DNA of 64,000 bases, taken from contig NZ_JAKIKR010000014.1 in NCBI RefSeq assembly GCF_023284025.1, forward strand, positions 27,740 through 91,739, read 5' to 3'. The notes below the pieces were generated by a model. It saw only the letters and a list, made by a program, of their open reading frames with translations. It made no database searches and was not told the origin of the DNA. Source of the stretch: Shewanella abyssi (GTDB lineage Bacteria; Pseudomonadota; Gammaproteobacteria; Enterobacterales; Shewanellaceae). Within the stretch, counting starts at the first letter, position 1, and each line of letters begins with the position of its first letter. Below are positions 26,534 through 33,843 of this stretch, one piece after another. The position numbers and the translations under genes are program-made.

Positions 26534-27346
26534 TTAGTGGCCAGTGTGGCAGGTATCACAACCCATATTGGTTTTCACACTTGGAGCAAATGTGGACTCT
26601 GAAGTGTGGCAGCTTTGACAGCCGGCAACAGTATCTGAGATAGGGTGATCGATTACCGTTTCGCCATCAAACGCTTTATTTAACATGTCCACTAGCTCAT
26701 AAACAACAGAAGCGGATAGTTGCTTACAGCGCATGCCTTTTTGGCTGAAGGATTTGCCATTTTCTCTTGCCCATAGGCTGATAGAGGAGTGACATAAGAT
26801 AGTGTTTGCTGAAGTAGGAGTACCGACTTGATCTAATGTCTCAGTCATATCAGCGCCAATCCCTTCAATAAACTCAGCAGTTTGCAGTGGTAACGCTTGG
26901 CTTTCGTAATAGCGCATTGTTGGACTAAGAAGTGCGTTGGCTTGTTCACCGTTAATACTCAGTAAATTAGCTAACATACCGGTCGCGTTAATATTACCGC
27001 AAACAGTACCTTCACCAAGCATGCCCGCCCAGCCATATACCGCAAGCCCTGTAGGCAACAGTGCAAATTTTTCGGCATCTGGAGAATCTGACAGAGCTAA
27101 ACTTTTGATGATGCTGTCAAACACTTGGAACATACAGCCGTTACCCGTTTCATAGGCGAGTTTAGCAACCGTCATAGGGTCTAGTTTGGCGTAAGCTAAT
27201 TTTTCACCTACTGCTAGTCTCCACTCGCCAGTACTACTTGTAACTGCTGCGATAACAGGGTTTGCCACTAAAGCTGTACCTGCGGCAACTGAGGTAATGC
27301 CAATGATACGGTTGATTGCTTGTCTTCTATTTAGTGTTTTCATCAT
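26534..27346 (-). CDS. Tat-exported split-Soret-type dihaem cytochrome c with C_GCAxxG_C_C fold
   Basis: The 270-residue precursor (start at the ATG with GGGAC upstream) carries an N-R-R-Q-A-I twin-arginine signal, a hydrophobic stretch and A-A cleavage region. The body shows the C_GCAxxG_C_C pattern: N-G-C-M-F, then T-V-C-G-N-I-N-A-T-G, then I-L-C-H, then R-C-K-Q. Two haem-binding CXXCH motifs (C-Q-S-C-H and C-D-T-C-H) lie at the extreme C-terminus, as in the split-Soret cytochrome of Desulfovibrio. It should be a periplasmic redox protein; partner and substrate are unknown. Divergent ToxR/ToxS-like genes suggest its regulation. Confidence 0.82.
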   Translation of the reverse strand: MMKTLNRRQAINRIIGITSVAAGTALVANPVIAAVTSSTGEWRLAVGEKLAYAKLDPMTVAKLAYETGNGCMFQVFDSIIKSLALSDSPDAEKFALLPTGLAVYGWAGMLGEGTVCGNINATGMLANLLSINGEQANALLSPTMRYYESQALPLQTAEFIEGIGADMTETLDQVGTPTSANTILCHSSISLWARENGKSFSQKGMRCKQLSASVVYELVDMLNKAFDGETVIDHPISDTVAGCQSCHTSESTFAPSVKTNMGCDTCHTGH

Positions 27347-27983
27347 TTTATGTCCCATTTTATTATGTCACTCAATACTCTGCTTGAGCGTTTTGAATTA
27401 GCTGCAGGTAGTTAAAATGCTGACCCTGTTGGAGTGCAAATCAACGCTGCATTGGCTTGAGATAAGAATGACAGGGCATTGAAAATGCTGATGAGAGCTA
27501 GCTCAAAGTAATTTTCACCTAAATTATCGCCGTAATGATTCGGCTGGGTATTGGTGTAAACTACTGCTAAATGCGTAATGAGTGGCGAATAATGCCTATA
27601 TTCTTTATTCGTAACAGATGTAATGCTAATTACAGCGTTTTATCCTGTTTATTACTGGCTGGGTTTATTGATCTAGATCTAATAACGTTATGATGCACAA
27701 GAAAAATTGCATATACACCTTTGAATTTTCGATGGAGGATGCATTGCAAGTCAGTTAGTTGCTCTGAAAATAAGTGAGCAATAAAAACCTACGGGTAATA
27801 TTGCTATTTAAGATCCCATGCAATAAGCGTAAAGGCTAGAAAAGCAATGATAGGGCCGACATTATGAACAGAGTATTAGATCTATTGCATATCTGCTGAC
27901 AAATAATATTGTGTATTGCCAAATTGTGATTGGCAGGATGTTTGTGCTGTTGTAATTGCAGTAAAATAGCTTAACGATTTTAT
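27347..27983. other. Divergent promoter region of cytochrome and ToxR-like operons
   Basis: This 637-bp spacer is long and AT-rich. It contains an FNR/EtrA-like site (27668-27681). No small gene or RNA is evident. It must hold both promoters. Confidence 0.55.
27668..27681. promoter_or_regulatory. FNR/EtrA-like binding site
   Basis: TTGATCTAGATCTA matches the TTGAT-N4-ATCAA consensus at nine of ten fixed positions. It lies about 320 bp upstream of the cytochrome start and 300 bp upstream of the ToxR-like start, far for direct activation of either. Confidence 0.35.
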
Positions 27984-28748
27984 ATGGACGCTATTGATAT
28001 GCGGTTAAAAATCTTTGAATTTGATATTGCCAATAGTCAGTTATTCAATAGTGAAACTCAAAGTTCAGTACACCTAACACGCACCGAATGCCAGGTGCTT
28101 GAACTGTTAGTGACTCACCCCAATCAAGTGATGAGTAAGGGGCAGCTTGCTTGTGCGGGTTCGCAAACCGCAGTGATGAGCGAATCTGCTGTAGCAAAAG
28201 CGGTGTTCACCTTACGAAAGCATTTTGGCGAAGCGCATGCTGAGTTAATTGAGACCTTTCCTCGCAAAGGTTATCGGTTAAATATAGCAGCGCCTAATGC
28301 AAGCTGGTTGCAGCACTCTAAGGCGCGTAAAAAGTACCTTATGTTAACTGTGGCGGCACTTTTAATTAGCTGTATTGCCGTGGTGACGGCGATGCATCAA
28401 TACATCTTGTTTAAAGATGTAGATGTACCTATTAAAACCAGTCGTAACATTACCTTGGATAATGGCCAGCAACTGATACTTACTTGGTTAGAGTCGCCGA
28501 GAATTAGATTACGGCAAGAGGTGTCCGTCGAAGCCAAGGTTGTATTTGCACTAAATCGTTGCCCGCATTTGACATGGGATAGGGTGTACCTCGCATTTTC
28601 AAATGATATGCAGGTGCTTAATGTATCCATGCTCGGCAAAACAGCGAAAGGCGGCACATTGATGAGAAACATTAAAACTATCGACTTTAGCTTAAGCCCT
28701 GAATTTATTTCAGAAGACTGGCTCAAGGAGGTATCACTCTGTGATTAA
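27984..28748 (+). CDS. ToxR-like membrane transcriptional regulator
   Basis: The 254-residue protein has an N-terminal OmpR/ToxR-type winged helix (about 10-105; L-T-R-T-E-C-Q-V-L-E-L-L and the final F-P-R-K-G-Y-R-L), one membrane helix (about 118-140) and a periplasmic domain of about 115 residues. The periplasmic part has two cysteines, one at A-L-N-R-C-P and one at the very end (S-L-C-D), matching the paired periplasmic cysteines of Vibrio ToxR. Its last 8 bases overlap the next gene, a likely ToxS-like partner. Such one-component sensors bind DNA while still in the membrane. The divergent cytochrome operon is the obvious candidate target. Confidence 0.83.
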   Translation: MDAIDMRLKIFEFDIANSQLFNSETQSSVHLTRTECQVLELLVTHPNQVMSKGQLACAGSQTAVMSESAVAKAVFTLRKHFGEAHAELIETFPRKGYRLNIAAPNASWLQHSKARKKYLMLTVAALLISCIAVVTAMHQYILFKDVDVPIKTSRNITLDNGQQLILTWLESPRIRLRQEVSVEAKVVFALNRCPHLTWDRVYLAFSNDMQVLNVSMLGKTAKGGTLMRNIKTIDFSLSPEFISEDWLKEVSLCD

Positions 28749-29265
28749 ACAGCTAAAAATAGTGTTAAGTGGCGGGCTATTGGCGCTAGTCATAGGAATA
28801 ATTGTTTATCAGCACATTAAGGCAACCGAAGTGGACATTGTGTTGTCATGTCGCAATGAACTGGTTGCCATGAATCCCAGAACCAATGTCATTGAACACC
28901 ACTCAATGATTGCTGATTTTGCCCTGCAAAAACGCTCGGCTAGTATTAGTTATCGATACTTCACCACCGACGGTATTCCCATTGCTACCCTACAATTAAA
29001 GGGCGATGTGCTGAGTGCGAATAAGGACAAGGATATCTATATCCTCAATTTGGTCAGTAGTGAGCTTATTCGACATAATAGCGAGTTGTCATTGCCTTTA
29101 CATGGGAGCCATTTGGAAGCGTTCGCCAGTCGCAATATTACCAAGGAAGGGGTGCACAACTTAACGATTCAAATCGCTAGTCGTAACCAAAGTGAAAATA
29201 CTGCGCTGTTGTACTTTTTACCGAGCACCAATATCTGCGCCTGTAGTCTAGTCACTATGGGGTAA
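28741..29265 (+). CDS. ToxS-like membrane-anchored periplasmic partner protein
   Basis: This gene starts at GTG inside the end of the ToxR-like gene. The 174-residue product has one N-terminal anchor (about 7-25) and a strand-rich periplasmic domain with cysteines at L-S-C-R near the start and I-C-A-C near the end. I see no clear family match, but the order, overlap, size and topology are those of ToxS, TcpH and VtrC, which form a barrel-like heterodimer with their sensor. Assignment is therefore by context. Confidence 0.65.
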   Translation: MIKQLKIVLSGGLLALVIGIIVYQHIKATEVDIVLSCRNELVAMNPRTNVIEHHSMIADFALQKRSASISYRYFTTDGIPIATLQLKGDVLSANKDKDIYILNLVSSELIRHNSELSLPLHGSHLEAFASRNITKEGVHNLTIQIASRNQSENTALLYFLPSTNICACSLVTMG

Positions 29266-29274
29266 TGTTTAATC

Positions 29275-29301
29275 CAATGGCTAGCTTTAAGCTAGCCATT
29301 G
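29275..29301. terminator. Perfect palindrome after the toxS-like gene
   Basis: Thirteen-bp arms (CAATGGCTAGCTT and its complement) meet with one central base. There is no strong T run; it may end transcription or protect the mRNA 3' end. Confidence 0.5.
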
Positions 29302-29494
29302 CAGCGTTAACTTTGTTCTTTTTCCATCTTTATACTCCTTTGCTATCTTTCTACATTTCATCGACTTTGCTGTCGCCGTTACTCATCCTCCAGCGCCTGC
29401 GAGATCAACTATAATTTGAGTTAATTGGTTTGTTTTTACATTTCGGTGACTGGAGCTGTTAGCCGAATGTAAGACACATACGTAGGTAATGATT

Positions 29495-29701
29495 ATGACA
29501 GAACTCAAGATTAAGAATGTCGGCAAAGGCTTAGGGCTAGAGTTACCACAAGAGATCATCGACCAGCTGCATCTTGGTGCCGGCGACAATATAGCCTTAG
29601 AGAAAATGGCCCATGGCTGTTACCGACTCACCTCAAAAAGCGATGAATTGGCGGAGCAGATAGCATTAATAGAGGGTTATATGCATGAAGAAGATGCTTA
29701 A
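29495..29701 (+). CDS. AbrB-type addiction-module antitoxin, orphan
   Basis: The 68-residue protein begins at the second ATG, eight bases after AGG. It has the swapped-hairpin AbrB/MazE fold: K-I-K-N-V-G-K-G-L-G-L-E-L-P-Q-E-I-I, then L-G-A-G-D-N-I-A-L. This is the pattern of the putative Doc-partner antidote family. No toxin frame follows (the next 300 bp are non-coding) or precedes it, so it is either a lone regulator or the survivor of a lost pair. Confidence 0.75.
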   Translation: MTELKIKNVGKGLGLELPQEIIDQLHLGAGDNIALEKMAHGCYRLTSKSDELAEQIALIEGYMHEEDA

Positions 29702-29771
29702 TCCTACCATCTATCCAAATTAAATGGTTAGCGCCGTAAGCGTTCAGCTTTTACGGCGTTTAATATCTTCT

Positions 29772-29799
29772 CTACCTAACTACCTAACTACCTAACTAC
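29772..29799. repeat. 8-bp tandem repeat
   Basis: CTACCTAA occurs three times in a row, followed by a partial copy. Confidence 0.9.
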
Positions 29800-29916
29800 C
29801 ACCAACAATCTACTCACCCCTTCGATGTCATCGATAAGCAAAATATCCATTAATACCTGTGGCTGTAATTTGTTGGTTTAATATCAAAGAGGCTAATTTA
29901 AAGTAGTATTCGCGAG

Positions 29917-29947
29917 TAATTAATTACCGTTTATCGATAATTAATTA
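29917..29947. promoter_or_regulatory. AT-rich inverted repeat upstream of the hydrolase operon
   Basis: Perfect ten-bp arms TAATTAATTA (the arm is itself a palindrome) flank 11 bases, 67 bp before the hydrolase start. It could be the operator of the HTH protein encoded third in the operon. Confidence 0.4.
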
Positions 29948-30013
29948 TTGACTAATGTTAATGGTATGGGTAGATTTCAGTGTAAATTAGCTTGAGTTAA
30001 ATAAGGATGTTGA

Positions 30014-30880
30014 ATGGAACGCGCTGCAAAATACGTTACGCTATTTTTGGGGTTATTGATGTTGTCGGCTTGTCAGTCTATTTCGGTGACAGAGGAACAC
30101 TTTTTATATCCTGATGATTCAATTAGTCAGGCGGATGTCGATACTTGGGGACGACAACAAGCACTTGAATTTATCAGTATCAGTGCGACTGATGGTACTC
30201 GATTGAAAGGTGCACTCATCACACAGCCAAACGCTCGTTTCACATTGATCTATTTTGGTGGGAATCAGTTCAGGTTCGAATCGCAAGGTGGAGCATTGGC
30301 AAAAATACTGAGTCAATTCGATAATAACCTGCTGATTATGGATCATCGTGGTTACGGTATGAGTGAAGGCATACCAAGTATCAGTGCATTGCAAACTGAT
30401 GCGAGTGATATTTACGACTATGTTAAGTCAGCCCCAAGCTTGGCAAAACTGCCCGTTATCGCTCATGGGATATCATTGGGCAGCATGATAGCCGGCAGCC
30501 TTGCTGATCAGCGGCCAGTCGATGGGTTAGTTTTGGAAGGCTCAACAACTACGGCTAAGGCGATGATCGACGCACAAGTTCCTTGGTATGCAATGCCTTT
30601 TATTGAGCTTGATATTAGCGATGAACTTGCCAAGATTGATAACCTGGCTAACATCGAAAGTTACTCTGGAGAGTTGCTGGTAATGGTGGGTGAAAACGAT
30701 AGGACCACTCCTGTTAGCTTATCAAAAACCTTGTATGAAAGTGCGGCAACACCAAACAAACAGTTGTTTATCGCCCCAGGTAAAGGACATGGCAATGCGA
30801 TTAAGTCAGAGCTGTTTTCGGTTCACTATAAAGCCTTTATTGAAAAAGTGCTGTTGGCAGACAAGGCCGAAACATTATGA
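30014..30880 (+). CDS. Lipoprotein alpha/beta hydrolase
   Basis: The 288-residue precursor has a lipobox (M-L-S-A-C). The hydrolase fold shows the oxyanion-side strand T-L-I-Y-F-G-G-N, the D-H-R-G-Y-G turn, the nucleophile elbow G-I-S-L-G-S and, near the end, the acid in G-E-N-D-R-T-T-P and the base in G-H-G-N. It is probably a serine esterase or peptidase on the periplasmic side of a membrane. Its stop overlaps the next start (ATGA), so it is the first gene of a three-gene coupled operon. Confidence 0.85.
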   Translation: MERAAKYVTLFLGLLMLSACQSISVTEEHFLYPDDSISQADVDTWGRQQALEFISISATDGTRLKGALITQPNARFTLIYFGGNQFRFESQGGALAKILSQFDNNLLIMDHRGYGMSEGIPSISALQTDASDIYDYVKSAPSLAKLPVIAHGISLGSMIAGSLADQRPVDGLVLEGSTTTAKAMIDAQVPWYAMPFIELDISDELAKIDNLANIESYSGELLVMVGENDRTTPVSLSKTLYESAATPNKQLFIAPGKGHGNAIKSELFSVHYKAFIEKVLLADKAETL

Positions 30881-31437
30881 ATAGAATCAAAATACTGAGC
30901 TCAATCGTAAAATTCGGGCTCTATTTTACCTTGCTATCTCTACTGTTGAGTTTAGCGATTGGTATTTTCCATCAAGATCATCATGTCGTTATTGGCGGAG
31001 AAGGTGGTATGGAAGTTTGGCTGGGGCTAGATGTTGCTGGCAATTGGAGTGTGTTAGCAGAGCAATTAGCATTGCATGGATTTAACCAAGTGTTGCTAAT
31101 GGGGTTAATACAGATAATTCCGTTAGTGATTATTAATTGTGTATTATTACGCTTGTTTAGCCTGTACCAGCGGGGAAGAGTGTTTGAGTTAGCCAATATT
31201 AACTGTTTTCGCTATTTAGGTTGGACTCTGGTGGGACAATTTTTGCTAAACATAATATATCCACCCATATTGAGCATAATGATGAATAATATGTACTCAG
31301 AGCTGACTCTAAAGCGAGCCATTAGCTTTGGAGAAAATGACATCGCAATGCTACTGGTGGGCTTAATCATCATTGTTATTGCTGAAGTTATGTTGCAAGG
31401 GTTATTGCTGCAATCAGAACAAGAGTTAACCATATAG
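30877..31437 (+). CDS. DUF2975 membrane protein
   Basis: The 186-residue protein has four hydrophobic helices (about 10-30, 65-85, 110-132, 155-178) with an Arg-rich loop before helix three (S-L-Y-Q-R-G-R-V-F), which is typical of DUF2975. Members nearly always sit next to a small Cro/CI-type regulator, as here. Role unknown; it may be a membrane sensor controlling the regulator. It overlaps both neighbours by one to four bases. Confidence 0.75.
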   Translation: MNRIKILSSIVKFGLYFTLLSLLLSLAIGIFHQDHHVVIGGEGGMEVWLGLDVAGNWSVLAEQLALHGFNQVLLMGLIQIIPLVIINCVLLRLFSLYQRGRVFELANINCFRYLGWTLVGQFLLNIIYPPILSIMMNNMYSELTLKRAISFGENDIAMLLVGLIIIVIAEVMLQGLLLQSEQELTI

Positions 31438-31649
31438 TGGCTATCGTGATAGAGCTTGATGTGCAGTTGGCTAAACGCAAGATGAAATCGACAGAGCTTG
31501 CGGCGGCAATTGGCATCACCCCGCAGAATTTGTCAATTCTTAGATCGGGCAGGGCGAAGGCTGTTCGCTTTTCAACTCTGGAGGCTATTTGTCGCTATTT
31601 AGACTGCCAGCCTGGGGATATATTGCGCTATCAGGATGATCCTGTATAA
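31437..31649 (+). CDS. Small Cro/CI-type HTH regulator paired with DUF2975
   Basis: The 70-residue protein starts at GTG overlapping the previous stop. It is all helix-turn-helix (S-T-E-L-A-A-A-I-G-I-T-P-Q-N-L-S-I-L), ending C-R-Y-L-D-C-Q-P-G-D-I-L, the YozG-like type. It should bind the operon promoter, perhaps the AT-rich inverted repeat upstream. Confidence 0.85.
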   Translation: MAIVIELDVQLAKRKMKSTELAAAIGITPQNLSILRSGRAKAVRFSTLEAICRYLDCQPGDILRYQDDPV

Positions 31650-32098
31650 CGTCAACCAGCTTTAACTTGGCCTCGGTATTTTGCTCATGGTATTAATACC
31701 AATTCCATTAAATAGTTGCTCATTCAGCGGGAATTAAAATCACTTTAGGCAAGCAAGTGGGTTGTAGCTAATAGTTATTCTATATCGAGAACCACATGCG
31801 CAGTATAAAGTGATTTTAAACCCGCACAACGTGAGCTTCTCAGGACTTTCACTGCTGCGTTGCATTGTCTTAAAAGGGAATAACCATTTCTTCCACAATG
31901 CGCCTGGAATTGAAAGCCCTGAGAGAGCTCTGAATTGATCACATACTTAATGGAATTGGTATAAATCTCAGCGACTTAATTCTTTGACATTCAGCCTATG
32001 AGAATAGCTCAAGTGTCCAACTCCTGCATTGACTGTCTATTTACCTCCGTTCTACCCAAATCTTGCACTTTCAGGTAGAACGGGGATAAACCCATTGG
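31650..32098. other. Intergenic region occupied by a MITE-like element
   Basis: The region between the HTH gene and the convergent secreted-protein gene is almost filled by the 31696-31962 element. Nothing else is seen. Confidence 0.6.
31696..31962. mobile_element. 267-bp MITE-like element with 16-bp perfect terminal repeats
   Basis: The ends are ATACCAATTCCATTAA and its exact complement. Inside, TAAAATCACTTTA pairs exactly with TAAAGTGATTTTA. There is no coding frame. Elements with TACCAATTCCATTAA-like ends are, from memory, frequent in Shewanella and Vibrio intergenic regions. No clear target-site duplication is visible, so the mode of movement is uncertain. Confidence 0.75.
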
Positions 32099-33142
32099 TT
32101 ATCCATTTTTTATCTGAGCTCGTGCCGGTGTAGGTGTTACACATTCGACTTTATATTTGGCCGTTACCACCGTTTTAGGTTGCGGCGATAATACCTCTAA
32201 ACGATACCAACCCTGAATGGCGTTATTAGTACTGGAACCATTAACGGCCAAAGTCTTACTCGCTTCTGGTTTTGAAATTGTACGGTGCCAACTTCTGACG
32301 GCAAGCGTGCTTGCCTTTGTGAACTTGAGTGTGAAGGTTGGCGATATTTTAGCGTCATGACTCACGTATCGATATTTCACCGTGCCAGCGCTATTGCTGA
32401 CGATGCTGCCATTGAACTTGACGCCCGTCGGGCAACTGCCTTTATAGCTGCTAGGGTTCGCCTTGAAGCTAACGCTCTTGATTAAGGGGATCAGCAGCAT
32501 GGTGGCCATTTTAGGCTTGGGCTTGGGTATTTTAGTTTCGGCAAGGGCAGAGGCGAGGCAGGCTATTTTTGCGTTCACCTGGGTACTTTTTGACGAGGTA
32601 TCTGTAAAGCCAAGACCCGTGGGTTTACAGGTTAAATGATAGCCGACAGTAAAAGCTGCTGGATAATTAACCTTGAAGCCTTTCGCTAATAAATGGTACT
32701 TACTGAGTGTCGGTTCAGAGGATAGCCGTTTGTTCAATTCATTATTGCATACGGTACTAGGACTAATATTCTGGCCGTTGGTGTAGCTGTACTGACCTGA
32801 AGCCTCTTTGCTATGGGGGATTAAGAAATTAGCAGGCTCTGCGCTGTCACCGACTAATGAAAATCCTGATACGCTCATCCTGCCTTTATAGGCTTTATTG
32901 CCCTTACCTTCATACTTACACTCGGCATTCAAGTTGATTGAAAACTGGCTGATCTTGGTTTTATCAATCTTATCCCACTTTTCACCAGTACTGGAGTAGA
33001 CGGTAATTGTCGGCGCTTTGCTAAAGCCATTCGGCGCGGAGATAGACAATTTTTTCACTGAATTGGCGTTGGCGTTACTAATGATGAGGGTAAATAGTAT
33101 CGCCACTATGAGCAATAATGTACTTGGACGTGAATACTGCAT
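32099..33142 (-). CDS. Secreted protein of unknown function
   Basis: The 347-residue precursor has a signal peptide ending A-N-A-N. The mature protein is basic, Lys/Ser/Thr-rich, with two repeated-looking halves: each has a strand with S-F-K-A-N or S-I-S-A-P-N and later paired cysteines. It contains K-P-K-P-K as a hinge near residue 205. No family recognised. It might be a cell-surface beta-sandwich protein. It ends near a MITE-like element. Confidence 0.6.
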   Translation of the reverse strand: MQYSRPSTLLLIVAILFTLIISNANANSVKKLSISAPNGFSKAPTITVYSSTGEKWDKIDKTKISQFSINLNAECKYEGKGNKAYKGRMSVSGFSLVGDSAEPANFLIPHSKEASGQYSYTNGQNISPSTVCNNELNKRLSSEPTLSKYHLLAKGFKVNYPAAFTVGYHLTCKPTGLGFTDTSSKSTQVNAKIACLASALAETKIPKPKPKMATMLLIPLIKSVSFKANPSSYKGSCPTGVKFNGSIVSNSAGTVKYRYVSHDAKISPTFTLKFTKASTLAVRSWHRTISKPEASKTLAVNGSSTNNAIQGWYRLEVLSPQPKTVVTAKYKVECVTPTPARAQIKNG

Positions 33143-33248
33143 AACAATATTCCTTATTTAGGAAGCTGATCAGCATTTACAGGTAGGTGTTCATTGGTCG
33201 CTATAGGCATTGAGACACTTGAGCATGACTCAATACCCAAGCGGGAGG

Positions 33249-33728
33249 CTAATGGACACTTTGGTAGCTAAATCGTAAGTGTTTAGCATCTTTAATGAGT
33301 CGAATAAATGACTGTCGACTCATGTGTACCAGGCTGCTGTGGTCGCCCGCTTCGAAGTAGACCTCCTTGGCGTTGACTAATAGATCATCATAAACGGCTT
33401 CTAAGTTATAAACTGCACCAATGGAGGGGATAGCCCCATTCTCACAATCATTAAACATTGGGTAGATCTGCTGCTCCTTGAGTAGGTGCAGATCTCGGTT
33501 TAGCTTGTCACCGAGCGAACGTAAACTGATTTTGTGGTTGGCGGGTAATACTGCCATGACCTTACGGCCTTCATGATCTTCTAAAATCACTGCCTTAGCG
33601 ACCTGGGTTGCAGGCACATGAGCCCCAAAGGCTGAGTTAAGTGAGCTTACACTGTGGGGGTGGGAGACAAGATCGTACTTGACATCGTTTTCCACTAGGT
33701 ACTTATTTAATCGGTTTGAAATAGTCAT
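33249..33728 (-). CDS. YbaK/ProX-type aminoacyl-tRNA deacylase
   Basis: The 159-residue protein starts at the ATG with GAGG seven bases upstream. It has the YbaK fold: the early H-P-H-S-V-S-S, the catalytic-site Lys in V-A-K-A-V-I-L, and the G-A-I-P-S-I-G loop. Family members hydrolyse mischarged tRNAs such as Cys- or Ala-tRNA(Pro). The closest subclass is uncertain because this one is slightly longer at the C-terminus and lacks partner genes. Confidence 0.85.
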   Translation of the reverse strand: MTISNRLNKYLVENDVKYDLVSHPHSVSSLNSAFGAHVPATQVAKAVILEDHEGRKVMAVLPANHKISLRSLGDKLNRDLHLLKEQQIYPMFNDCENGAIPSIGAVYNLEAVYDDLLVNAKEVYFEAGDHSSLVHMSRQSFIRLIKDAKHLRFSYQSVH

Positions 33729-33843
33729 AGTATTGCCTCTTTTCACCGATATGACATTAGCCCTAATTATAGTTCATGGGCTTTGATATTGTGCTGGGAA
33801 GCAGTCATTCCGCTAGTGGTTGGCTAGCTCAGAGGAGGTTTAG

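Larger units (their letters stand above)
29702..30013. other. Intergenic region with small repeats
   Basis: It contains an eight-bp-arm hairpin (CGCCGTAA/TTACGGCG, 29732-29758), a CTACCTAA tandem repeat and an AT-only inverted repeat before the next operon. Confidence 0.6.
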
